Translations under genes and position numbers: made by a program
Notes under the pieces: model-generated
The model's input: the letters and a program-made list of their open reading frames with translations, nothing else
Told to the model about the DNA's origin: nothing
The model's database searches: none
Assembly: GCA_963801475.1 (NCBI GenBank)
Contig: CAWDEX010000003.1
Location: 62,001-126,000, forward strand
Length of the DNA: 64,000 bases
Origin: DAOMFB01 sp963801475
Lineage (GTDB): Bacteria > Acidobacteriota > Thermoanaerobaculia > UBA5066
Reading direction: 5' to 3'
Shown here: in pieces, positions 15,870 to 23,836 of the stretch
Numbering within the stretch: the stretch's first letter is position 1
Layout: every line of letters begins with the position of its first letter

Positions 15870-17159
15870 TTGGACCTCGCCGCAGGGTTCGCCGGACTGA
15901 AGTCCGGCTTCTCGAAGACTTTCTGGGTCGCGAACACGCTCGAGCTCTTCGAGCGCTTCGCGTACTACGCGTCGAAGGCGGTCCTGGCCGTCTACATCGC
16001 GGACGGCATCGGCCTCGGTCCCACGACGGCGGGACTCCTGGCGGGCAGCGTCTTCAACACCCTGCTCTATCTCCTGCCGCCGCTGGCCGGGACCGTCGTC
16101 GACCGGTTCGGCTTCCGGCGGAGCCTGATGATCTGCTTCGCGATCTTCTCGGCGGGTTACCTCCTCATCGGGCTCGCCGGCCTTCCGGCCAGCGCCCCGC
16201 TCGTCGCGGCGTTCGGAGGACCGAAGACCTACACGCTCTTCGCCCTCGTCGTCGCGGCGGTCGGCGGGTCGCTCATCAAGCCCTGCGTCGTCGGAACGGT
16301 CGCCCGGACGACGACCGACCAGACCAAGGCCTTCGGGTATTCCATCTACTACACCCTGGTGAACATCGGCGGGGCCGTCGGCCCGATCCTCGCCATCCCG
16401 GTCCGCGAGAGCGTCGGGATCGCCTGGGTCCTCGTCATGTCGTCGGCCACCAGTCTCTGCCTCCTCGTGGGGACCTTCCTCTTCTTCCGGGAGCCGCCCC
16501 GCCCCGCCGACGCCGCGCCGCCGAAGTCGATGGGAGGCGTTCTCCTCGACATGGTCCGGGTCTTCCGAAACGTACGGTTCCTCGCCTTCCTCGTCATCTT
16601 CTCGGGCTTCTGGATGATGTTCTGGCAGGTCTTCTACTCGCTGCCGTTCTACGTCCGCGACGTCCTGAAGTTTCCCCGCTTCGAGCTGATCGAGACCGTC
16701 GACGCCTGGACGATCATCCTCGTCACGATCCCCATCACGGCGTTCGCCAAGAAGCTCAAGCCGATTCGCGCCATGACGATCGGGTTCCTTCTCGCGAGCG
16801 TCTCCTGGCTCGTGATGGCCGCCGTCCCGACGCTCGCCGTCACGATCGCGGCGATCATGATCTTCGCCCTCGGCGAGGGGCTCCAGTCGCCTCGATACTA
16901 CGAGTACGTGGCCGGCCTGGCCCCGCCCGAGCAAGTCGGGACGTACATGGGCTTCGCCTTCCTGCCGATCGCCATCGGCACCTTCGTCGCCGGCGCCATC
17001 GCCGGGCCGCTCGTGGAGCATTACGTCAACCCCTACAAGACGGGCGGGGCGGGCCATCCGGAGACGATGTGGCTCTGGGTGGCCGGCATCGGCTTCGCCT
17101 CGACGGTCCTGATGCTCCTCTACGACCGGTTCCTCGCACCAAGGGCGGCGGAGCGCTGA
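15870..17159 (+). CDS. POT/PTR-type MFS transporter
   Basis: 429 residues, about 12 hydrophobic spans. The first helix contains ELFERFAYYASKAVLAVYI, matching the ExxERFxYY signature of proton-dependent oligopeptide transporters. GTVVDRFGFRRS is the MFS motif A loop between TM2 and TM3. Proton-coupled uptake of di/tripeptides or related solutes is expected; the family also includes nitrate and other substrates. Start is TTG preceded by AAGGAGG. An ATG 14 bases upstream is out of frame. The fusion gene follows after 12 bases and may share the transcript. Confidence 0.8.
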   Translation: MDLAAGFAGLKSGFSKTFWVANTLELFERFAYYASKAVLAVYIADGIGLGPTTAGLLAGSVFNTLLYLLPPLAGTVVDRFGFRRSLMICFAIFSAGYLLIGLAGLPASAPLVAAFGGPKTYTLFALVVAAVGGSLIKPCVVGTVARTTTDQTKAFGYSIYYTLVNIGGAVGPILAIPVRESVGIAWVLVMSSATSLCLLVGTFLFFREPPRPADAAPPKSMGGVLLDMVRVFRNVRFLAFLVIFSGFWMMFWQVFYSLPFYVRDVLKFPRFELIETVDAWTIILVTIPITAFAKKLKPIRAMTIGFLLASVSWLVMAAVPTLAVTIAAIMIFALGEGLQSPRYYEYVAGLAPPEQVGTYMGFAFLPIAIGTFVAGAIAGPLVEHYVNPYKTGGAGHPETMWLWVAGIGFASTVLMLLYDRFLAPRAAER

Positions 17160-17171
17160 CCTTTCCGGGCG

Positions 17172-19589
17172 ATGCTCGGCGCTCGCGGCTTCGACTGGGA
17201 GAGGCTCTTTCGCGAGCCCGGCTTCGGGGGATTTTCCGAGGCGGCCGTCGCCTCCGTCTCGCGCGAGACGGCCGTCCCGCTCGGCGAGGCTCTCGGGCAA
17301 ACGCCCGCCGCGCCCACGGTCGAGCTGGCGGCGTTCGCCGCCGCGTTCCAGGGCGTCGCGTCCCGGATCGCGGCCCTCGAGAACGTCGAAGCGCTTCCGG
17401 CCGAGCTCGTGGAGTTCCTCCGTTTCGAAGCCCTCCGGTCGGCGGCGCGGGGAGCGAAGCTGCTCGAGACCTGCGACGAGGTCTCGTTTTCCCTCGGCCG
17501 CGAAGGGATCGACACCGTCGCCCTCAAGGGGGCCGCGCTGCTCCTCGCCGGGACGGCCGAACCGGACCACCGCCCGATGGGAGACCTCGATCTTCTCCTC
17601 GCGGATCCCGGAAGGATGGACGACGCGACGCGCGCTCTCGCGCCGCTCGGCTGGACGATGCTCTTTGACACGCGACGCCACCGGGTCTTTGCCCGGGAAG
17701 CGGAACAGATCGTGCGTCCCGGGTGCGAGGACCCGGACAATCCGATCCGGCTCGAGCTCCACTATGCCGTCCGGATTCCCGTTCTCGGAAGAACCTACGA
17801 CCCGACCCCCGCGCTCCTCGCCGCCGCGATGCCCGCCGCGCGAGACGGCGTCCGCTGTCGCGTCGCGGCGGGAAACGCCCTCCGGAGGCACCTCCTCGTC
17901 CACGCGGCGGAGGACTTCGCGGCGACGGGACTTCGCGGCGCGCAGGCGGCCGACTTCAGGCTGTTCTCCCGCTGCGAAGGTCCGCTCACGATCGCGCTCT
18001 CCGAGGGCGATCGACGGGCGGGGCTCGCGCCTCTCGCCTACGCCGCCCTCGCCGTCGAGCGGCTCTTCCCGGAGAGTTTCCACCCGGCGTTTCTCGAGTC
18101 GCTGCGGAGCGCCGTGCCGGCCGCGCTTCTTTCGCGCGCCGGGGCGATCCCGCCGCTCCGCCGGACGCGGCCTCCCGACGGGTGGACGAAGACCGCGCTC
18201 TCCCTGGTCGAATCGTCCGGTCCGAAGGCACGCTTTCTTCTTCGAACCGCCTTTCCGCCCCCCGAGGAGGTCCGGGTCAACGTGGCGCCGGGGGCGTCCG
18301 GCGTCAAACTCGCCGCCGCGTGGGTCCATCTCTTCCTGAAGCGGGCGGTGCGTCTCGTCGGGAGGCGGCAGCGCGACCCTGATCGCTCCTGCCGGGCCGT
18401 CCTTCAGCCGGGGGAGCTTTGGGTCCATGAGCGCTTCGGCCCCGCGACCGTGAACCGGGGCGCCGTCCTCGTCGACTGCGAGTGGGACGGCGGCGTCTTC
18501 GAGTCGGGCGTCTTGCTCGGGGGCATCTTCCGCTCGGGCTCGTTCCGCGGAGGAGTCTTCTGGGCGGGCCTGTGGAAGGGAGGGGCGTGGGAGAGCGGAC
18601 TCTGGCATTCGGGCTTTGGCCCGGACGGCCGCTATCGCCCGAGGGATCTGCCTCCCGGTGTACCGACGACGGACCGTGTTCTCTCGGCCGCGCCGGTGGT
18701 CGAGCGCGCGGGAGACCCCCGTCTCACGCTCTTCACGGCGTCCGTCTTTCCGGACCTCGTCCGGCTGTGGCATGCCTGCCTCGTGAAGGCGTTGCCTCCC
18801 TCGGAGACGGTCATCGAGGTCTACGACGACTCCGTGGACGGACGGCTCGACGCCAGGGTCCTGCCGGGTGCGACGCTCCTTCGCCGGACACCCGAGCGTC
18901 CCGACTTCGAGGTGGCCTACAACGATGCGCTCGCGCGCGCCACGACCCCGCTGCTGGCCTTCGTCGACACCGATGTCTTCTGGGTCTCGCGGGAAATCTG
19001 GGGGCGAGTGCTCAGGAAGTTCGAACGGCCGGGCGTCGCGGCCGTCTCGTGCGTATCGCGCGAGGGCATCGGCAGCCCCGGGACCTTTGCCGTCGTGATG
19101 AGGGTGGCGGCGTATCGCGACGCGCTACGTTCGGTCCCGGGAGGCTTCCTCCCGTTCGCCGAGCGCGAGGCATCGGGCCCGCCGCCGGGCCGCTGGATCG
19201 GCCACGATACCGGGGACCTCGTCGCCCGCGCCGTGCAGGCTTCAGGCTTCGAGGTCGAGTTGCTGCACCTCGAGAAGCAAGGCGACGTCGTGCGCTTTGA
19301 TGCGATCACCAACACGCGCCTGATCCGCGGCTGGACGGGGGAGGGGCCCTTCCTCGAGCTGGCCGTCCGGAAGCCCTACTTCCGCCGCGGCGCCCTGGGG
19401 AACCTCGTCCTCCATTCCCTCCATGATCGTCTCTTCCGGGACGGGCCGCGCTACGTGCCGCCGATTCCGGCGGGGAGGCTCTGGAGTGCGCTGGTCAGCC
19501 ACCCTCGCACGTTCCTTCGCGCCGTGGGGGAGTGGATTCGCTTCCGTGAGGGGGCCCGGCGAATCGAGCGGTTCCTGGCGGGCCCCTAA
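17172..19589 (+). CDS. Three-part fusion: nucleotidyltransferase / GGxF pentad repeat / GT-A-like glycosyltransferase
   Basis: 805 residues with no frame break. Part 1 (about 1-350) resembles the PF14907-type nucleotidyltransferase family, with KGAALLLAG (from about 119) and MGDLDLLLADP (about 136-146), the Gly/Asp metal-binding pattern. Part 2 (440-479) is eight tandem pentads of form (S/G/A)Gx(F/W/L)x. Part 3 (about 500-805) looks like a GT-A glycosyltransferase, with LTLFTASVFPDLV, EVAYNDALARATTPLLAFVDTDVFW (DTD at 599-601, a DxD candidate) and a later HDTGDLVARA segment. Such nucleotidyltransferases often sit beside HPr-kinase-like and radical SAM genes, both present 4-15 kb downstream. 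Product unknown. The stop overlaps the convergent GT4 stop. Confidence 0.72.
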   Translation: MLGARGFDWERLFREPGFGGFSEAAVASVSRETAVPLGEALGQTPAAPTVELAAFAAAFQGVASRIAALENVEALPAELVEFLRFEALRSAARGAKLLETCDEVSFSLGREGIDTVALKGAALLLAGTAEPDHRPMGDLDLLLADPGRMDDATRALAPLGWTMLFDTRRHRVFAREAEQIVRPGCEDPDNPIRLELHYAVRIPVLGRTYDPTPALLAAAMPAARDGVRCRVAAGNALRRHLLVHAAEDFAATGLRGAQAADFRLFSRCEGPLTIALSEGDRRAGLAPLAYAALAVERLFPESFHPAFLESLRSAVPAALLSRAGAIPPLRRTRPPDGWTKTALSLVESSGPKARFLLRTAFPPPEEVRVNVAPGASGVKLAAAWVHLFLKRAVRLVGRRQRDPDRSCRAVLQPGELWVHERFGPATVNRGAVLVDCEWDGGVFESGVLLGGIFRSGSFRGGVFWAGLWKGGAWESGLWHSGFGPDGRYRPRDLPPGVPTTDRVLSAAPVVERAGDPRLTLFTASVFPDLVRLWHACLVKALPPSETVIEVYDDSVDGRLDARVLPGATLLRRTPERPDFEVAYNDALARATTPLLAFVDTDVFWVSREIWGRVLRKFERPGVAAVSCVSREGIGSPGTFAVVMRVAAYRDALRSVPGGFLPFAEREASGPPPGRWIGHDTGDLVARAVQASGFEVELLHLEKQGDVVRFDAITNTRLIRGWTGEGPFLELAVRKPYFRRGALGNLVLHSLHDRLFRDGPRYVPPIPAGRLWSALVSHPRTFLRAVGEWIRFREGARRIERFLAGP
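18489..18608 (+). repeat. Eight tandem 15-bp (pentapeptide) units inside the fusion gene
   Basis: Codes for residues 440-479 in units GGVFE, SGVLL, GGIFR, SGSFR, GGVFW, AGLWK, GGAWE, SGLWH, then a partial SGFG. The strict Gly at position 2 and large hydrophobic residue at position 4 (Phe, Trp or Leu) suggest a pentapeptide-type right-handed beta-helix linker. The repeat is protein-level; the DNA units vary. Confidence 0.75.
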
Positions 19590-20704
19590 CGGGACGAGAC
19601 GACCTCCGCGTAGATTCTCTCGAAGCTCACCGCCGTGTGATCGGCGTCGTGCGCGAGGGCGAAGGCGCGCGCCCTGTCCCCCATCCGCCGCCGCCCCTCG
19701 CCATCGCGGAGGAGGGCGAGGATCCCCGCGGCGAGGGCGGCGTCGTCGCCCGACGGCACGGCGAGCGCCGCCTCGGGCGCGAGATCCGCGACGAGGCCGA
19801 CCGCCGTGCCGACCGTCGGAAGGCCGCAGAGAGCTGCCTCCAGGACGGCGACGCCCTGCGCTTCGTGGAGAGACGACTGGACGAAGAGAGCGGCGTGTCG
19901 GAACAGGGGGACGAGCTTGCTCGAAGTGAGCGTGCCGTGAAAAGTGACACGGGTCCCGAGGCCGAGACGGCCGGCTTCGGCCTGGACGGCGCCCTCGAGC
20001 GTGTCTTCGCCGGCGACCTCGAGCGTGACTCGCGGCTCGGCGTCGACGACCCGCCGGAGGGCCCTGAGAAGCGTCGACTGGTCCTTGACCCGGTTCAGGC
20101 TCGCGACGTGGAGGAGCCGGAAAGCACTGCGTTCTTCCGGTTCACCGGGCGAAAAGAGGGAGGTTTCGGCGCCGAGGGGGACGACCTCGGTCGGGACGCC
20201 GAGAGTCGAAAGTCGCGCGGAGAGGTAGCGAGACCCGGCGGTCACGCGGACCGCCCGCGACAGGGCGAATCTCGTCTTGAGCCGTTCCCTCGGGAAGAGC
20301 CAGCCGCCGTAGCCGATCTCCGGAAGCGTGGTGACCTCGCCTCCCGCCACGTGGACGACGAGCGGCGTGCGGCTGCGAAGCGTCGCGAGGGCCGCGAGGG
20401 CGGCGGGCGACCCCGCCCAGAAGGCATGGACGACGTCGACCGGGCCCGCCTCCGCGAGGAGGCGCGCGAGGCGGGGAGCGGCGCGGAAAAGGCCCGTTCC
20501 GGGCAGGCCGTGTCCGGGCAGGCCGAGGTTGTGGACGGTCGCTCCGAGCAGGGGCCAGGTGCCGGGCTCGGCCTCCTGCCTCAGGGCGAAGACCCGGACG
20601 TCGTGCCGTCTGGCCAGACGCTCGATCAGGGAGATTAGAGCCGGAATGACGCGCTCGCTTCCCGACCTGTCGACGCCGCCGGGGACGACGAGAGCAATCC
20701 GCAT
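19586..20704 (-). CDS. Glycosyltransferase family 4
   Basis: 372 residues, GT-B fold. The N-terminal domain starts MRIALVVPGGVDRSGSERVIP and has VDVVHAFWAG. The C-terminal nucleotide-sugar domain shows LLHVASLNRVKDQSTLLRAL, VTFHGTLTSSKLVPLF and the E-x7-E region SLHEAQGVAVLEAALCGLP. Transfers a sugar from an activated donor, in a retaining reaction. Its stop overlaps the stop of the convergent fusion gene. Nine bases downstream of a second GT4 gene on the same strand, so these two are co-transcribed. Confidence 0.88.
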   Translation of the reverse strand: MRIALVVPGGVDRSGSERVIPALISLIERLARRHDVRVFALRQEAEPGTWPLLGATVHNLGLPGHGLPGTGLFRAAPRLARLLAEAGPVDVVHAFWAGSPAALAALATLRSRTPLVVHVAGGEVTTLPEIGYGGWLFPRERLKTRFALSRAVRVTAGSRYLSARLSTLGVPTEVVPLGAETSLFSPGEPEERSAFRLLHVASLNRVKDQSTLLRALRRVVDAEPRVTLEVAGEDTLEGAVQAEAGRLGLGTRVTFHGTLTSSKLVPLFRHAALFVQSSLHEAQGVAVLEAALCGLPTVGTAVGLVADLAPEAALAVPSGDDAALAAGILALLRDGEGRRRMGDRARAFALAHDADHTAVSFERIYAEVVSSR

Positions 20705-20713
20705 GGCGGGATG

Positions 20714-21880
20714 CTACCGGGCTCTTCGCGACGCCCGCTCCTCGACCAGCGCCCGGTACGCCGCCTCGGCCTGCCGTGAGATGGCGCTCCAGCTGGCGAT
20801 CTCCTCGAATCGCCGTCGGACGGCCCGGCGCGCGTCGGCCGTGGACCGCGAGGCCCCGAGCCGCAGGGCGGCAGCGCAGGATTCCGCGTCCCCTGCCGGG
20901 AAGAGCTCTCCCGCGGCGCCGGCATTCGTCAGGAGGCGGTGCGGCGGGATGTCGCTCGCCACCGGGAAGGCCCCGCATGCCATCGCTTCGATGAGGGCGT
21001 AATTCGATCCTTCGTCGGGACTCGAGGTCAGGAAGAGATCGGCCGCCGAGTACCAGGCCGGAAGCCCTTCGTGAGGAAGACGCCCCACGAGCCGGATTCG
21101 TTCCGTGAGACGCGGCGAGGAGGCGCGAAACGCCTCGACCTCGGCCAGACGCGGAGCCTCGGCATAAGCCATCGTCAGCGTCGCGCCGGGGAGGCTCTCG
21201 AGAGCACCCGCGAATCCGCGGAGCGCCGTGACCGGGTCCTTCCTCGCGTGAAGGCGTCCGACCCAGAGAATGGCGGGATCTCCGTCGAGGCCGGTCGCCG
21301 CGCGGGCGGCGTCCCGTGCGAGGGGCGCGAAGTCGCACGACCCTTCCACCACCTCGAACACCGGCCTCGCCGCAAGAACGCCTTTCTCCCGCCACGGCCG
21401 GCCGATCGCCTCGGCTGTGAAGAGGAACCCGTCGGCGAACGGATGGACGAGGCGCTGGAGACGGCCCCGCCAGCCTTCCTCCGGGCTCCCGCCGTGGTGT
21501 TGGACGGCGAAGACGGGGCGCCGCGCCGTCAGCGCCAAAGACGCGGCGAGCTGGACGGGAAAGAGAAACCCGTTCCAGTGGACGACGTCCGGCCGATACG
21601 CGCGGAGAAGAGCGAGGAGTTCCGCCGGACGCGTCCGGGGCGTGGCGAGGTGCGCCTCCGGGTCGTCGGCGCGGAGATGGTACGAGACGCCGTCCCGGAC
21701 GAGGTCCTCGTCGCGATGGAAGCGCTGAAAGGCCGTCGCGGAGACTCCCGGGCGCGCCGTGAGCGACTCGCAAAACCGTGTCGCGGTCGGAAGACGATCG
21801 AGCAGGCTCGCGCCGTCCGGTGCGTCGGAGAAGGCGAGGTTCACGTACGCGACGCGGAGACGGTTCAAGGTCCCTGTCAC
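20714..21880 (-). CDS. Glycosyltransferase family 4
   Basis: 388 residues. GT-B fold with VDVVHWNG-like segment RPDVVHWNGFLFPVQLA, AVQHHGGSPEEG, ILWVGRLHARKDPVTALRGF, RLVGRLPHEGLPAWYSAADLF and the E-x7-E motif SPDEGSNYALIEAMACG. GTG start; a TTG four codons further in would also be possible. It is divergent from the methyltransferase at 21951 and leads the two-gene GT4 operon. Acceptor and donor are unknown. Confidence 0.88.
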   Translation of the reverse strand: MTGTLNRLRVAYVNLAFSDAPDGASLLDRLPTATRFCESLTARPGVSATAFQRFHRDEDLVRDGVSYHLRADDPEAHLATPRTRPAELLALLRAYRPDVVHWNGFLFPVQLAASLALTARRPVFAVQHHGGSPEEGWRGRLQRLVHPFADGFLFTAEAIGRPWREKGVLAARPVFEVVEGSCDFAPLARDAARAATGLDGDPAILWVGRLHARKDPVTALRGFAGALESLPGATLTMAYAEAPRLAEVEAFRASSPRLTERIRLVGRLPHEGLPAWYSAADLFLTSSPDEGSNYALIEAMACGAFPVASDIPPHRLLTNAGAAGELFPAGDAESCAAALRLGASRSTADARRAVRRRFEEIASWSAISRQAEAAYRALVEERASRRAR

Positions 21881-21934
21881 CGTAGACGATTCCCGGCGTG
21901 ACTTCCAGCGCGCCGCGCGGGCCAGCAGCGTCCG

Positions 21935-21940
21935 TATACT
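21935..21940 (+). promoter_or_regulatory. Putative -10 box TATACT for the methyltransferase/amidohydrolase operon
   Basis: TATACT lies ten bases before the ATG. There is no SD in the ten bases between them, so a very short or absent leader is expected. Confidence 0.5.
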
Positions 21941-21950
21941 GGCTCGCTCG

Positions 21951-22616
21951 ATGAAGACGGTCCTGGCGCCGGACGCGGCGTACCGCCTCTGGGCCCCGAC
22001 CTACGAGGAGGCCGGAGCGCTAGCGGCGCTGGACGAGCTGGCGCGGACCCGCCTCGACCCCGAGCCCGCGCCGCCGCTCCTCGACGCGGCGTGCGGAACC
22101 GGCCGCCGCCTGAAGACGGCGGCGGGAGGGTGGCGCCGCGAAGCCGCCGGGATCGACGCCGTCCTCGAGATGCTCCGCGCGGGTGGGCCCGGGGGACCGG
22201 TCGCCGTCGCGGATCTTCGAAGGCTTCCCTTCGGGAGCGATTCGTTCCGGACGGCCTGGTGCCGACTCGCCGTCGGCCACCTCGGCGATCTCGCCGGCAG
22301 CTACCGCGAGCTCTCGCGCGTCCTGTCGCCCGGAGGGCATCTGCTCGTCACCGACTTTCACCCGGAAGCGGCCCGGCGGGGAATGGCCCGGACCTTCCGG
22401 AGCGGGGGAGCGGTCTGGGAAGTTGAGCATCACATCCACGAGATCGCGGCTCATCGGCGGAAAGCCGCCGCCTCGGGTCTCGAGATCGAGGACGTTCTCG
22501 AACTGGCCGTGGGAGAGGACGTGCGCCCCTTTTTCGACACGACGAAAGCGGTCGGGCTGTACGAGCGGGTGAAGGGCTTGCCGGTGCTTCTGGCCCTCCG
22601 GATGCGCCGTGACTGA
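21951..22616 (+). CDS. Class I SAM-dependent methyltransferase
   Basis: 221 residues. Rossmann methyltransferase with motif I LLDAACGTGRRLKTA, then AAGIDAVLEML, and the post-motif segment LLVTDFHPEAAR typical of UbiE/type-11 methyltransferases. The helix AYRLWAPTYEEAGALAAL near the start is the usual N-terminal cap. Substrate unknown. It overlaps the amidohydrolase start by eight bases and so is translationally coupled to it. Confidence 0.85.
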   Translation: MKTVLAPDAAYRLWAPTYEEAGALAALDELARTRLDPEPAPPLLDAACGTGRRLKTAAGGWRREAAGIDAVLEMLRAGGPGGPVAVADLRRLPFGSDSFRTAWCRLAVGHLGDLAGSYRELSRVLSPGGHLLVTDFHPEAARRGMARTFRSGGAVWEVEHHIHEIAAHRRKAAASGLEIEDVLELAVGEDVRPFFDTTKAVGLYERVKGLPVLLALRMRRD

Positions 22617-23820
22617 GGCGACCCTCCCGACCGGGACGCGGCCGGCTCCTCCGGTCGCGGTGGTCCTGGCGGGGATCCGGGTCGTCACGCCGAGCGGCGT
22701 CTACCCGGGCCCGCTGAGGATTTCCGGGGGGATCGTGGACGGCGGGGCGCCGCGGCCCGGCGACCGCGTCGTCCGCCTCGAAGGACACCTCGTCCTCCCC
22801 GGGCTCCTGAACGCGCACGACCACCTGCCGCTCAACGCCTTTCCGGAGGTGCCGGACCTGGGGACGTTCGGGAACGCCGCCGACTGGATCGACGCCCTTC
22901 GACCGGTCCTCGACTCGATCCCGTTCCGCGCGGCGCGGGCGATCGACCCGGAGGTCCGCGCGCGTCACGGGGCGCTGAAGAACCTCCTGGCGGGCGTGAC
23001 GACCGTCGCCCACCACGATCCGTGGCTCGACCCGATGGGGGGTGCGGACTTTCCGGTCCGCGTTCTCTCGCCCTATGGCTGGTGTCACTCGCCGCGCCTC
23101 GCCGGACGGTACGGTCCCGGCCTCGAGGAGAGTCACGCGATGACGCCGGCGGGCGCCCGATGGTTCATTCACCTCGCCGAAGGGACGGACGGGGAGGCCC
23201 GGGGCGAGGTGACGCTTCTCGACCGCCGGGGGCTCCTGGGTCTGGAGACGGTCGCCGTCCACGGCGTCGGATTCAGCGAGAAGGACGTCGCACGGTTCCT
23301 CGCGGCCGGCTCTTCTCTCGTCTGGTGCCCGTCCAGCAACCTGAAGATCCTCGGGAAGACGCTCGACCCCGGCCCCGTCGCGCGGGCGGGCCGCCTCGCC
23401 CTCGGGACCGACTCCCGGCTGAGCGGCTCGAGGGACCTGCTCGACGAGCTTCGCGCCGCGCGCGACGCGTCCCAGCTGCCGGCCGCCGCCCTTCTCGGGC
23501 TCGTCACGACGAATGCGGGGGAGGTCCTCGGCCTTCGGGGCGCCGGAGCGCTCGAACCCGGCTCGCCGGCCGACCTCGTCGTTCTGCGGGACCCGGGCGG
23601 CGACCCCTGCGAGGCGATTCTCGGAACGCGGCGCGCGGACCTCCGGGCGGTCGTCACCGGCGGCGTTCCGCGGGTTGCCGATACCGATCTTCTGACGTGG
23701 CTCTCGGCCGCGGGAGCCGCGCCGCGCCCGGCCCGGCTGGACGGAGCCGCCAAGCTCGTCGACGGGAGGATCTTCGCCGGTGAGGCGGCGGCACTGGAAC
23801 CGGGGCTGACGCTGTCGTGA
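22609..23820 (+). CDS. Amidohydrolase of the TRZ/ATZ (cytosine/SAH/MTA deaminase-like) family
   Basis: 403 residues. Metal-dependent hydrolase with the HxH motif NAHDHLPL, a third ligand in WFIHLAEG, a fourth in VAVHGVGFS and the catalytic Asp in LGTDSRLSGSRDLLDEL. The segment WCPSSNLKILG matches the NPSSNLKL element of adenosine-derivative deaminases. Inference: it may deaminate SAH, MTA or 5'-deoxyadenosine, the by-products of the radical SAM and methyltransferase enzymes around it. Other amidohydrolase substrates remain possible. GTG start overlapping the methyltransferase. Confidence 0.82.
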   Translation: MTEATLPTGTRPAPPVAVVLAGIRVVTPSGVYPGPLRISGGIVDGGAPRPGDRVVRLEGHLVLPGLLNAHDHLPLNAFPEVPDLGTFGNAADWIDALRPVLDSIPFRAARAIDPEVRARHGALKNLLAGVTTVAHHDPWLDPMGGADFPVRVLSPYGWCHSPRLAGRYGPGLEESHAMTPAGARWFIHLAEGTDGEARGEVTLLDRRGLLGLETVAVHGVGFSEKDVARFLAAGSSLVWCPSSNLKILGKTLDPGPVARAGRLALGTDSRLSGSRDLLDELRAARDASQLPAAALLGLVTTNAGEVLGLRGAGALEPGSPADLVVLRDPGGDPCEAILGTRRADLRAVVTGGVPRVADTDLLTWLSAAGAAPRPARLDGAAKLVDGRIFAGEAAALEPGLTLS

Positions 23821-23836
23821 GGCGAGGGCCCGCCGC

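Noticed and set aside
15075..18773. 1232-codon minus-strand open frame opposite the POT transporter and fusion gene
   Set aside because: Low-complexity charged translation with no motif; the plus strand carries recognisable families throughout.
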